NCBI GenBank assembly: GCA_016213205.1
Contig: JACRAZ010000090.1
Coordinates: forward strand, 96,849-160,848
Length of the DNA stretch: 64,000 bases
Direction: 5' to 3'
Source: Burkholderiales bacterium
Lineage (GTDB): Bacteria; Pseudomonadota; Gammaproteobacteria; Burkholderiales; Burkholderiaceae_C
Position numbers and translations under genes: made by a program
Notes under the pieces: generated by a model
The model's input: only the letters and a program-made list of their open reading frames with translations
Told to the model about the DNA's origin: nothing
Databases searched by the model: none
In this document: piece by piece, positions 16,231 through 24,546 of the stretch
Layout: every line of letters begins with the position of its first letter
How positions within the stretch are numbered: position 1 is the stretch's first letter

Positions 16231-17657
16231 GTGCCCCCCCCTTCACGCTGCTGCACCCGTTCGACCACCTGGGCCGGCACCGCGCCGATCGAGCCGGCGC
16301 CCATCACGATCACGACGTCGCCGCCCTGGGCCTGCTCCAGGATGGTGGCCGGCAGGTCGGCCACCTGGTCCACGAACACCGGGTCCACCTTGCCGGCCAC
16401 GCGCAGCGCACGCGCCAGGGTCCGGCCGTCGGCGGCCACGATGGGCGGCTCGCCGGCGGCGTACACCTCGGTGAGCAGCACCGCATCGGCAGTGCCCATC
16501 ACCTTGACGAAGTCCTCGAAGCAATCGCGCGTGCGGGTGTAGCGGTGGGGCTGGAAGGCCAGCACCAGCCGGCGGCCCGGGAAGGCGCCGCGTGCGGCGG
16601 CGATCACCGCGGCCATCTCCACCGGGTGGTGGCCGTAGTCGTCGATCAGCGTGAACTCGCCGCCGGTCAGGTCGCCGTGCGCGGGCCAGTCGCCATAACG
16701 CTCGAAGCGGCGGCCGACGCCGCGGAACTCGGCCAGGGCCTTGACCATCGGGGCATCGGGCAGCTCGAGCTCGGTGGCCACCGCGATGGCGGCCAGCGCG
16801 TTGCGCACGTTGTGCTCGCCGGGCAGGTTCAGCGTCACGTCCAGGTCGGGCATGGCCACGCCGTTGCGGCGCACGCAGGTGAAGCGCATCTGGCCGCCGG
16901 GCAAGGCCTGCACGTTGGTTGCGCGCACCTGGGCGTCTTCGCCGAAGCCGTAGTTCACCACCGGGCGCGAGATCATCGGCACGATGGAGCGCACCCCGGG
17001 GTCGTCGCCACACAGGATGGCCGAACCGTAGAACGGCATGCGGTGCAGGAAGTCGACGAAGGCGCCCTTGAGGCGCGCAAAATCGTGGCCGTAGGTGTCC
17101 ATGTGGTCGGCGTCGATGTTGGTCACGACGCTGAGGATGGGCATCAGGTTCAGGAACGAGGCATCGCTCTCGTCGGCCTCGACGACGATGTACTCGCCCG
17201 AACCCAGGCGCGAATTGGCGCCGGCCGCGTTGAGCTTGCCGCCGATCACGAAGGTGGGGTCCACGCCGGCTTCGGCCAGCACGCTGGTCACCAGCGAGGT
17301 GGTGGTGGTCTTGCCGTGGGTGCCGGCGATCGCGATGCCCTTTTTCAGGCGCATCAGCTCGGCCAGCATCACCGCGCGCGGCACCACCGGGATGCGCTGC
17401 GCGCGCGCGGCGATGACCTCGGGGTTGTCGCCCTTCACCGCGGTGCTGGTCACCACCGCGTGCGCGCCGGCGACGTGGTCCGCGTCGTGGCCGATGAAGA
17501 TGCGCAGGCCCAGGCCCGCCAGGCGGCGCGCGGTGGCGCTGTCGGACAGATCGCTGCCCGAGACGATGTAGCCCAGGTTGTGCAGGATCTCGGCGATGCC
17601 GCTCATGCCGGCGCCGCCCACGCCGACGAAGTGGATGTGGCGGATGGCGTGTTTCAT
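16227..17657 (-). CDS. murC: UDP-N-acetylmuramate--L-alanine ligase
   Basis: MurC, 476 residues when started at the ATG at 17657 (MKHAIRHIHFVGVGGAGMSG), which matches the family's N-terminal Rossmann glycine motif. The ATP-binding GTHGKTTT is at 112-119. It adds L-Ala to UDP-MurNAc, the first step of the peptide stem. Immediately upstream is a near copy of this gene's own first 33 bases, which carries the original coupling to murG. The murC start itself overlaps the stop of that mini-ORF (ATGA). Confidence 0.97.
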   Translation of the reverse strand: MKHAIRHIHFVGVGGAGMSGIAEILHNLGYIVSGSDLSDSATARRLAGLGLRIFIGHDADHVAGAHAVVTSTAVKGDNPEVIAARAQRIPVVPRAVMLAELMRLKKGIAIAGTHGKTTTTSLVTSVLAEAGVDPTFVIGGKLNAAGANSRLGSGEYIVVEADESDASFLNLMPILSVVTNIDADHMDTYGHDFARLKGAFVDFLHRMPFYGSAILCGDDPGVRSIVPMISRPVVNYGFGEDAQVRATNVQALPGGQMRFTCVRRNGVAMPDLDVTLNLPGEHNVRNALAAIAVATELELPDAPMVKALAEFRGVGRRFERYGDWPAHGDLTGGEFTLIDDYGHHPVEMAAVIAAARGAFPGRRLVLAFQPHRYTRTRDCFEDFVKVMGTADAVLLTEVYAAGEPPIVAADGRTLARALRVAGKVDPVFVDQVADLPATILEQAQGGDVVIVMGAGSIGAVPAQVVERVQQREGGGT

Positions 17658-17740
17658 GCGCGCACCTCGGCAAGGCACGGTCGCTTCGTCGGCGCTCGCA
17701 AGCCCTCGACGAAATGGATCTGGCGGATGGCGTGTTTCAT
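17654..17740 (-). CDS. 28-codon mini-ORF made by duplication of the murC 5' end
   Basis: The ATG at 17740 overlaps the murG stop and the TGA at 17654-17656 overlaps the real murC ATG. The peptide starts MKHAIRQIHFV, matching the MurC N-terminus MKHAIRHIHFV at 10 of 11 residues, then continues unrelated (EGLRAPTKRPCLAEVRA). The first 33 bases differ from the murC start at two positions only. Probably a vestigial start from a local duplication that now serves as a translational bridge between murG and murC; no separate function is implied. Confidence 0.6.
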   Translation of the reverse strand: MKHAIRQIHFVEGLRAPTKRPCLAEVRA

Positions 17741-18819
17741 GCGGGAAGCCTCCCCACCAGCCGGTCCAGTTCGTCGGCCACGCGGGCCGCGGCCCGCGGA
17801 CGGGCCAGCGCGCGCGCGGCCTCGGCCATGGCCAACAACTGCGGACGCGTCAAGGACTGCAGCCGCTGCGCCAGCGCCTGCGCGGTGAACCCGGCCTGCG
17901 GCAGGTGCAGCGCGGCGCCGTGCGCGGCCAGGTGTTCGGCGTTGTCGCGCTGGTGCGCGGTGGTGCTCACCACCAGCGGCACCAGCACACTGGGCACGCC
18001 GGCGGCGCAGAGTTCACTCACCGTCACCGCGCCGGCACGGCAGACGATCAGGTCGCAGGCGGCCAGGCGATCGGCCATGTTGTCGATGAAGGGCAGCACC
18101 TCGGCCTCGATGCCGGCGGCGGCATAGGCCGCACGCACCGCCTCGGCCTGCGCGGTGCCGGTCTGGTGGGTGACCTGCGGGCGCTGATCGGCCGGCAGCA
18201 GCGCCAGCGCGGCGGGCACCGTGTCGTTGAGCACCTTGGCACCCAGGCTGCCCCCCACCACCAGCAGCCGCAGGCGGCCGCTGCGGCCGGCATAACGCTC
18301 GGCAGGCGCGGCCAGTGCCTCGATCTCGGCACGCACCGGGTTGCCGGTGACCAGGCCACGCCGGACGCCCCGCACCGCCGGCCCGTCGAAGCCGAAGGCC
18401 ACGCGGTCGGCCACCGGCAGCAGCGCCTTGTTCGACAGCAGCAGTGCCGCGTCGGCATTCACCAGCATCAGCGGCTTGCCCAGCAGCGAGGCCATCATGC
18501 CGCCGGGAAAACAGACGTAGCCGCCCATGCCCAGCACCGCATCGGCACCGCGGCGGCGCAGGATGCGAAGCGCATCCCAGAAGGCCTTCAGCATGCGCAG
18601 GCCGCCGGTGGCCATGCCCAGCAGGCCCTTGCCGCGCAGGCCGCTGAAGGCCAGCGTGTCCAGCGGGATCTGGGTTGGCGGCAACAGGCGGTTTTCCATG
18701 CCGCTGTGCGTGCCCAGCCAGCTCACGCTCCAGCCGCGGCGCTGCACCTCGCGCGCCACCGCGATGCCGGGGATGATGTGGCCGCCGGTGCCCGCTGCCA
18801 TGATCACCAGGTGAGGCAT
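17737..18819 (-). CDS. murG: UDP-N-acetylglucosamine--MurNAc-pentapeptide pyrophosphoryl-undecaprenol GlcNAc transferase
   Basis: MurG, 360 residues, makes lipid II from lipid I at the inner face of the membrane. The glycine-rich donor loop MAAGTGGHIIPG (7-18) and the second-domain GGSLGAKVLND (about 187-197) are typical, and the C-terminal GAVTVSELCAAGVPSVLVP is the UDP-GlcNAc binding region. The ATG at 18819 is preferred over the GTG one codon earlier. Its stop overlaps the mini-ORF that precedes murC. The 73-bp gap to ftsW holds a GC-rich palindromic element. Confidence 0.97.
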   Translation of the reverse strand: MPHLVIMAAGTGGHIIPGIAVAREVQRRGWSVSWLGTHSGMENRLLPPTQIPLDTLAFSGLRGKGLLGMATGGLRMLKAFWDALRILRRRGADAVLGMGGYVCFPGGMMASLLGKPLMLVNADAALLLSNKALLPVADRVAFGFDGPAVRGVRRGLVTGNPVRAEIEALAAPAERYAGRSGRLRLLVVGGSLGAKVLNDTVPAALALLPADQRPQVTHQTGTAQAEAVRAAYAAAGIEAEVLPFIDNMADRLAACDLIVCRAGAVTVSELCAAGVPSVLVPLVVSTTAHQRDNAEHLAAHGAALHLPQAGFTAQALAQRLQSLTRPQLLAMAEAARALARPRAAARVADELDRLVGRLPA

Positions 18820-18833
18820 CACATCAGCCCCCA

Positions 18834-18883
18834 GGGCGCAAGGCGCCCGCCCCCGGAGGGGGTTCGCTGGCTTGGGGCGGCCC
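18834..18883. repeat. GC-rich intergenic palindromic element (copy 1)
   Basis: Between ftsW and murG, a CCCCC-GGA-GGGGG inverted repeat (18849-18862) is followed by a short imperfect stem and a GGGGCGGCC end. The same layout (C-run/G-run, short stem, GGGGC/GGCC end) recurs at 26115-26181 and 29948-29988. These are suggested to be one family of extragenic elements common in Burkholderiales. Confidence 0.45.
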
Positions 18884-18892
18884 GGCGCCAGC

Positions 18893-20158
18893 TCACGCTC
18901 GCCCCCCGCGCATGAGTTGGCGGTTCTCGATGTCCACCCGCACCACGATGGCCAGCGCCACCAGGCTCATCAGGATCGCCGAGCCGCCGTAGCTCAGCAA
19001 CGGCAGCGTCAGCCCCTTGGTGGGCAGCGCGCCGAGGTTCACACCCAGGTTGATGAGCGTCTGGCCACCCATCCAGATGCCGATGCCCTGCACCATCAGG
19101 CCGGCGAACACGCGGTCGAGCTGCACCGCCTGGCGGCCGATCACGAAGATGCGGCGCGTGAGCCAGAAGAACGCGAGGATCACCGCGGCCACGCCGATGA
19201 AGCCGAGTTCCTCGCCGATCACGGCCATCAGGAAATCGGTGTGCGCTTCGGGCAGGTAGTGCAGCTTCTCGACGCTGGCGCCCAGCCCCTGGCCGGTGAG
19301 CTCGCCACGGCCGAAGGCGATCAGCGAGTGCGTGAGCTGGTAGCCCTTGCCCTGCGAATACACCGGGTCCCAGGGGTTCAGGAAGGCGAGGATGCGTTCG
19401 CGCCGCCAGGGGCTGGAGGCGATCATCAGCGCGAAGGCGCCGATCAGCACCGCGAAGCTCAGGAAGAACATGCGGCCGTTCACGCCGCCCAGGAACAGGA
19501 TGCCCAGTGCAATGACGGCGATGACGATGAAGGCCCCCATGTCCGGCTCGGCCAGCAGCAGCAGACCGATCACCGCCAGCGCCACCGCCATCGGCCACAC
19601 GGCCTGGAAGAAGCGCTCCTTCACCTCCATCTTGCGCACCATGTAGCTGGCCGCGTACATCGCCATCGCCAGCTTGGCCAGCTCGCTCGGCTGGAAGTTC
19701 ATCACGCCCAGCGGCAGCCAGCGCCGCGCGCCGTTCACGCCCTTGCCCACGTGCGGCACCAGCACCACCGCCAGCAGCAGCAGCGCGGCGACGAACAGCC
19801 AGGGCGCCCACTTCTCCCACACCGCGATGGGCACCTGCACCGCAACGAGGGCCGTGACCGCGGCGATGGCGATGGACAGCGCATGCCGGGTGAGGAAGAA
19901 GGTCGACGCGTAGCGCGCGAACTTCGGGCTGTCGGGCAAGGCGATGCTGGCCGAATACACCATCACCAGACCCAGCGCGAGCAGGCCCACCACCAGCCAC
20001 ACCAGGGTCTGGTCGAAGCCGGCGATGCGGGTGGGCTGGCCGTTGGCATCGGCACCGGTCCAGTCGCGGATCGGCACCGCGGCTTCGCGCTCGGCGCGCG
20101 CGGCCAGCCAGCGCTGGCGCAGCGCATCGAGGCCGAAGCGTTGGGTGAAGGCGCTCAT
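18893..20158 (-). CDS. ftsW: Septal peptidoglycan glycosyltransferase FtsW
   Basis: FtsW, 421 residues from the ATG at 20158, a ten-helix SEDS protein that polymerises glycan at the septum with FtsI. The segments LSYGGSAILMSL and PEPDMG-like LLAEPDMGAFIVI are visible, as is the conserved NLGVNLGALPTKGLTLP loop (about 375-391). The start overlaps the murD stop (ATGA). An N-terminal cytoplasmic extension of about 50 residues precedes the first helix. Confidence 0.97.
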   Translation of the reverse strand: MSAFTQRFGLDALRQRWLAARAEREAAVPIRDWTGADANGQPTRIAGFDQTLVWLVVGLLALGLVMVYSASIALPDSPKFARYASTFFLTRHALSIAIAAVTALVAVQVPIAVWEKWAPWLFVAALLLLAVVLVPHVGKGVNGARRWLPLGVMNFQPSELAKLAMAMYAASYMVRKMEVKERFFQAVWPMAVALAVIGLLLLAEPDMGAFIVIAVIALGILFLGGVNGRMFFLSFAVLIGAFALMIASSPWRRERILAFLNPWDPVYSQGKGYQLTHSLIAFGRGELTGQGLGASVEKLHYLPEAHTDFLMAVIGEELGFIGVAAVILAFFWLTRRIFVIGRQAVQLDRVFAGLMVQGIGIWMGGQTLINLGVNLGALPTKGLTLPLLSYGGSAILMSLVALAIVVRVDIENRQLMRGGRA

Positions 20159-21969
20159 GCCAGCGTCTCCCCACGGTCTGCCGCACACGACTGCACCGCC
20201 GCGACGAAGACCTCGGCCCGGTGCGCATAGTTGCGGAACATGTCCAGGCTGGCGCAGGCCGGGCTCAGCAGCACCGCATCGCCGGGCAGGGCCTGGTCGA
20301 AGCAGGCCTGCACGGCCACGGGCAGCGTGGCGTGGCGGGCCATCGGCACGCCACTGCCTTCCAGCGCGGCCTCGATCGCCGGCGCGTCGCGCCCGATCAA
20401 GGCCACGGCGCGCGCATAACGCGCCACCGGCGCGGCCAGCGGCGAGAAGTCCTGGCCCTTGCCGTCGCCCCCGAGCACCAGCACCAGCTTGCCCGGCGCC
20501 TTGTCCTCGCCCAGGCCCTGCAGCGCGGCGACGGTGGCGCCGACGTTGGTGCCCTTGCTGTCGTCGAAGGCCTCGATGCCGCCCACCGTGCCGACGAACT
20601 CCACGCGGTGCGGCTCGCCGCGGTATTCGCGCAGGCCGTGCAGCATCGGCGCCAGCGGGCAGCCGATCGCGGTGGCCAGCGCCAGCGCGGCCAACGCGTT
20701 GGCGGCGTTGTGGCGGCCGCGGATGCGCAGCGCGTCGGCCGGCATCAGGCGTTGCAGGTGGATCTCTTCCTCTTCACCCTTGCGCCGCTTGACGGTCTCG
20801 TCCGCCTCGAGCGCGCGCACCAGCCAGGCCATGCCGTTCTCGACCACCAGGCCATAGTCGCCCGGGCGCTGCGGTGCGTCGAGGCCGAAGCGCAGCACCT
20901 TGCGGTGGATCTGCTTCGCGGGGCGACCACGCGCACCTTTCACCACCAGCGGCGGCGGGATCATGGCCTCGACGCGCAGGTCGTCGCGGTTGATCACCAT
21001 CACCGTCTGGGCGCCGAAGATGCGGGCCTTGGCGGCGGCGTAGGCCTCCATCGACCCGTGCCAGTCCAGGTGGTCCTGCGTGACATTGAGCACCGTGGCC
21101 GCACTGGGCTCGAAACCCTGCACGCCATCGAGCTGGAAGCTGGAGAGCTCCAGCACCCACACCTCGGGCAGGTGCTGGAACACCGGCGCGGCCGGCGGCG
21201 GCGGGGCCAGTTGCAGCGGTGCGTCCTCGTCCGCGGTTTCGGGCAGTGCTTCAGGCGCGAGCTGTTCGGCAGCCTCGATCTGTTCAGGCGGCGCTGCTGC
21301 CTCGGCCATTGCGTCGGCGACGGGACCGTCCTCGGTGTCGGCCTGGCCCGGTTCGGGTGTCGTGTCCCCCACGGCCTCCAGCGCCTGCTCGGCCTGTTCG
21401 TCGGATCCGGCGCCCGCGTCAACAGCGTCCTGGGCGGTAGCGGCCTCGGGCAGCGGCTCGAGGTCCAGCGCCGCGGCCAGCGTGTCCAGCATCGTCGGCC
21501 CGATGTTGCCGGCCATGGCCACGCGTCGGCCGGTGCGTTCCACCAGCATGGCGGTCATCGCGGTGGTGGTGGTCTTGCCGTTGGTGCCGGTGATCGCCAG
21601 CACCTGGGGTGCATAGCCGCGCTGGGCCTGCAGGTCGACCAGCGCGCGGGCGAACAGGTCCAGCTCGCCACCGATGGCCAGGCCGATGCCGCGCGCCGCA
21701 TCCAGCAGCGGCGCGATGCGTGTGTCGCCCGGTGCGAGGCCGGGGCTCTTCAGCACCATCTGCACGCCGGCCAGGTGCTCGGCACCCAGCGCGCCGCTGA
21801 AAAGGCGGACCTGCGGCACGGCCGCGGCCAGCGCGGCGGCCTGGGGCGGCGCCTCGCGCGAATCCCACACCTGCACGGCGGCGCCATGGCGCGCGCACCA
21901 GCGCGCCATCGCCAGGCCCGAATCGCCCAGGCCCAGCACCAGCACCGACAGGTCGCGCAGGTGGTTCAT
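20155..21969 (-). CDS. murD: UDP-N-acetylmuramoyl-L-alanine--D-glutamate ligase with large acidic insertion
   Basis: MurD, 604 residues against 438 in E. coli, adds D-Glu to UDP-MurNAc-L-Ala. The family core is intact: VLVLGLGDSGLAMARW at the start, GTNGKTTTT at 128-136, AGNIGPTMLDTL at 153-164, LSSFQLDGV about 275-283, NVTQDHLDWHG about 295-305, RGRHNAANALAA about 417-428. Between AGNIG and LPEVWVLELSSFQ lies a roughly 95-residue Ala/Glu/Pro-rich acidic segment (about 170-265) not found in the enteric enzyme. Two smaller basic insertions (about 343-357 and 391-402) are, as I recall, common in Burkholderiales MurD. The start overlaps the mraY stop. Confidence 0.96.
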   Translation of the reverse strand: MNHLRDLSVLVLGLGDSGLAMARWCARHGAAVQVWDSREAPPQAAALAAAVPQVRLFSGALGAEHLAGVQMVLKSPGLAPGDTRIAPLLDAARGIGLAIGGELDLFARALVDLQAQRGYAPQVLAITGTNGKTTTTAMTAMLVERTGRRVAMAGNIGPTMLDTLAAALDLEPLPEAATAQDAVDAGAGSDEQAEQALEAVGDTTPEPGQADTEDGPVADAMAEAAAPPEQIEAAEQLAPEALPETADEDAPLQLAPPPPAAPVFQHLPEVWVLELSSFQLDGVQGFEPSAATVLNVTQDHLDWHGSMEAYAAAKARIFGAQTVMVINRDDLRVEAMIPPPLVVKGARGRPAKQIHRKVLRFGLDAPQRPGDYGLVVENGMAWLVRALEADETVKRRKGEEEEIHLQRLMPADALRIRGRHNAANALAALALATAIGCPLAPMLHGLREYRGEPHRVEFVGTVGGIEAFDDSKGTNVGATVAALQGLGEDKAPGKLVLVLGGDGKGQDFSPLAAPVARYARAVALIGRDAPAIEAALEGSGVPMARHATLPVAVQACFDQALPGDAVLLSPACASLDMFRNYAHRAEVFVAAVQSCAADRGETLA

Positions 21970-23144
21970 CGGAGTTTGAGGCTCGCCAGGCCAACCAGGC
22001 ACAGCAGCATCGTGATGATCCAGAAGCGGATCACCACCTGCGTCTCGGTCCAGCCGGATTTCTCGAAATGGTGGTGCAGTGGCGCCATCTTGAAGATGCG
22101 CTTGCCGACACCGAACTTCTTCTTGGTGAACTTGAACCAGCTCACCTGCAGCATCACCGACAGCACCTCGGCGACGAACACCGCGCCCATGATGCCCAGC
22201 ACGATTTCCTGCCGCGTGATGACGGCGATGGTGCCCAACGCCCCGCCCAGCGACAGCGCGCCCACGTCGCCCATGAACACCTGCGCCGGGTGGGCGTTGA
22301 ACCACAGGAAGGCCAGGCCGGCGCCGGCCAGCGCGCCGCAGAAGATCAGCAGCTCGCCGGCGCCCGGGATGTAGGGGAACAGCAGGTACTTGCTGTAGAC
22401 CGAGTTGCCCACGATGTAGGCAAAGATGCCGAGTGCCGAGCCCACCAGCACCACCGGCATGATGGCCAGGCCGTCGAGCCCGTCGGTGAAGTTCACCGCG
22501 TTGCTGGCGCCCACGATCACGAAGTAGGTGAGCGCGATGAAGCCGAACACGCCCAGCGGGTAGCTCACCGTCTTGAAGAAAGGCAGCATCAGGTCGGCCT
22601 TGGGCGGCAGCTCGTTCGAGAAGCCGCTCTGCACCCAGCGCACGAAGAGTTCCAGCACGCGCAGGTTGGTGGTCTCGGACACGCTGAACGCGAGGTACAG
22701 CGCGGCCACCAGCCCGATCAGCGATTGCCAGAAGAACTTCTCCTTCGAGCTCATGCCCTCGGGGTTCTTGTGCACCACCTTGCGCCAGTCGTCCACCCAG
22801 CCCACCGCGCCGAAGCCGAAGGTGACCAGCATCACCACCCAGACGAAGCGGTTGGCCCAGTCGAACCACAGCAGCGTGGACACGCCGATGCCGATCAGGA
22901 TGAGCACGCCGCCCATGGTGGGCGTGCCGTGCTTCTTCAGGTGCGCCTGCACGCCGTACTCGCGGATCGGCTGGCCGATCTTCATCTCGGTGAGGCGGCG
23001 GATCACGTAGGGGCCGAAGCCCAGGCCGATCAACAACGCTGTCATCGCCGACATCACGGCGCGGAAGGTGAGGTACTGGAACACCCGCAGGAAACCCCAG
23101 TCGGGGTTCTGCGCCAGCAGCCATTGGCTCAGGCTAAGCAGCAT
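21966..23144 (-). CDS. mraY: Phospho-N-acetylmuramoyl-pentapeptide transferase MraY
   Basis: MraY, 392 residues with ten membrane helices, makes lipid I from UDP-MurNAc-pentapeptide and undecaprenyl phosphate. Landmarks: HGTPTMGGVLI (about 71-81), GWVDDWRKV (about 111-119, with the Asp-Asp pair), NFTDGLDGLA (about 217-226) and the catalytic loop MAPLHHHFEKSGWTE near 350-364. The ATG at 23144 lies inside the last codons of murF (11-bp overlap), a usual arrangement in the cluster. Confidence 0.98.
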   Translation of the reverse strand: MLLSLSQWLLAQNPDWGFLRVFQYLTFRAVMSAMTALLIGLGFGPYVIRRLTEMKIGQPIREYGVQAHLKKHGTPTMGGVLILIGIGVSTLLWFDWANRFVWVVMLVTFGFGAVGWVDDWRKVVHKNPEGMSSKEKFFWQSLIGLVAALYLAFSVSETTNLRVLELFVRWVQSGFSNELPPKADLMLPFFKTVSYPLGVFGFIALTYFVIVGASNAVNFTDGLDGLAIMPVVLVGSALGIFAYIVGNSVYSKYLLFPYIPGAGELLIFCGALAGAGLAFLWFNAHPAQVFMGDVGALSLGGALGTIAVITRQEIVLGIMGAVFVAEVLSVMLQVSWFKFTKKKFGVGKRIFKMAPLHHHFEKSGWTETQVVIRFWIITMLLCLVGLASLKLR

Positions 23145-24546
23145 GCGCGCCTCCACCCGCCGGTGGGCCCTGCAGCGCCGCGACGACGCGTTCCATGGCC
23201 ATGAATCGGGATCCCTTCACCAGCGCACTGGCGCAGGCCGGCGCGTGCGCCAGCGCGTCGATCAGTGCCGGCACGTCGTTGAAATGGCGCGCCCGGCTGC
23301 CGAAGGCCGCGGCCGCATGCGCGCACAGGGTGCCGGCACACCAGAGATCGGCGATGCCACGCTGGCGTGCATAGGCCCCCACCTCGGCATGGAAGGCCGG
23401 GCCCTGGTCGCCCACCTCGCCCATGTCGCCCAGCAGCAGCCAGTGCGGGCCGGGCAGGCCTGCCAGCAGCTCGATCGCGGCACGCACCGAATCGGGGTTG
23501 GCGTTGTAGCTGTCGTTGACCAGCGTGACGGCCCTGTCGCCCTGCCGCACCACGCTGAGTTGCGAGCGGCCACTCACCGGCCGGAAGGCCTCCAGCCCAC
23601 GCAGGATGTCCGCCAGCGGCACGCCGGCAGCCAGCGCGGCGGTGGTGGCCGCCAGCGCATTGCGCACGTTGTGCTGGCCGGCGGCATGCAGCATGAACTC
23701 GGCCCGGCCCACCGGCGTGCGCACGCGCAGGGCCCAGTGGCCGCCGCCGTCGAGGCCGGTGCTGTCGCCCACCCACACGGCCTCGTCGCTGACATCGGCG
23801 TGGCCGTGCAGCGCAAACGTGAGCTGCGGGCGCGCACCGGCCAGCGTGTGCCAGACCGGCGCCTGTGCATCGTCGGCCGGGTACACGGCCACCCCGGTGG
23901 CGGGCAGGGACTCGATCACGCTGCCGTTTTCGCGCGCCACCGCCTCCACCGAGGTCATGAACTCCTGGTGCTCGCGCTGCGCGTTGTTCACCAGCGCCAC
24001 CGTGGGCTGGGCGATGCGCGCGAGCTCGGCAATCTCGCCCGGATGGTTCATGCCCAGTTCCAGCACCGCGGCGCGGTGCCCGGCGCGCAGGCGCAGCGCC
24101 ATCAGGGGCACGCCGATGTGGTTGTTCAGGTTGCCGGCGGTGGCCAGCGCCGCGTCGCCGAGCCAGGCCCGCAGGATGCTGGCGAGCATCTGCGTCACCG
24201 TGGTCTTGCCGTTGCTGCCGGTGACAGCGATCAAGGGCAGGCTGAACCGTGCGCGCCAGCCCTCGGCCAAGCGCTGCAGCGCGGCCAGGGTGTCGGGCAC
24301 GATCAGGCCCGGCAGGCCGGCTTCGGCCAGGCCGCGCTCGGCGATCGCGGCCGCCGCACCGGCCGGGCGCGCCTGGGCCAGGAAGTCGTGCGCATCGAAG
24401 CGCTCCCCCCGCAGCGCGACAAACAGGTCACCCGCGCGCAGGCTGCGGGTGTCGGTGTGCACGCGGGCGATCGCCGTGGCGCCCTCGCCCACCAGCACCG
24501 AGCCGGGCAGCAGCGCATGGGCCTGGGCCAGTGTCATCATCGTCAT
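23134..24546 (-). CDS. murF: UDP-N-acetylmuramoyl-tripeptide--D-alanyl-D-alanine ligase
   Basis: MurF, 470 residues, attaches the D-Ala-D-Ala made by Ddl to complete the pentapeptide. GSNGKTTV at 110-117 is the ATP-binding loop; LELGMNHPGEIAELARI is the conserved Mur ligase segment near 175-191; NDSYNANPDSVRAA sits near 358-371. The start ATG at 24546 was chosen because it overlaps the murE stop and begins the family N-terminus; a longer upstream frame runs through murE and is spurious. Confidence 0.97.
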   Translation of the reverse strand: MTMMTLAQAHALLPGSVLVGEGATAIARVHTDTRSLRAGDLFVALRGERFDAHDFLAQARPAGAAAAIAERGLAEAGLPGLIVPDTLAALQRLAEGWRARFSLPLIAVTGSNGKTTVTQMLASILRAWLGDAALATAGNLNNHIGVPLMALRLRAGHRAAVLELGMNHPGEIAELARIAQPTVALVNNAQREHQEFMTSVEAVARENGSVIESLPATGVAVYPADDAQAPVWHTLAGARPQLTFALHGHADVSDEAVWVGDSTGLDGGGHWALRVRTPVGRAEFMLHAAGQHNVRNALAATTAALAAGVPLADILRGLEAFRPVSGRSQLSVVRQGDRAVTLVNDSYNANPDSVRAAIELLAGLPGPHWLLLGDMGEVGDQGPAFHAEVGAYARQRGIADLWCAGTLCAHAAAAFGSRARHFNDVPALIDALAHAPACASALVKGSRFMAMERVVAALQGPPAGGGAHAA

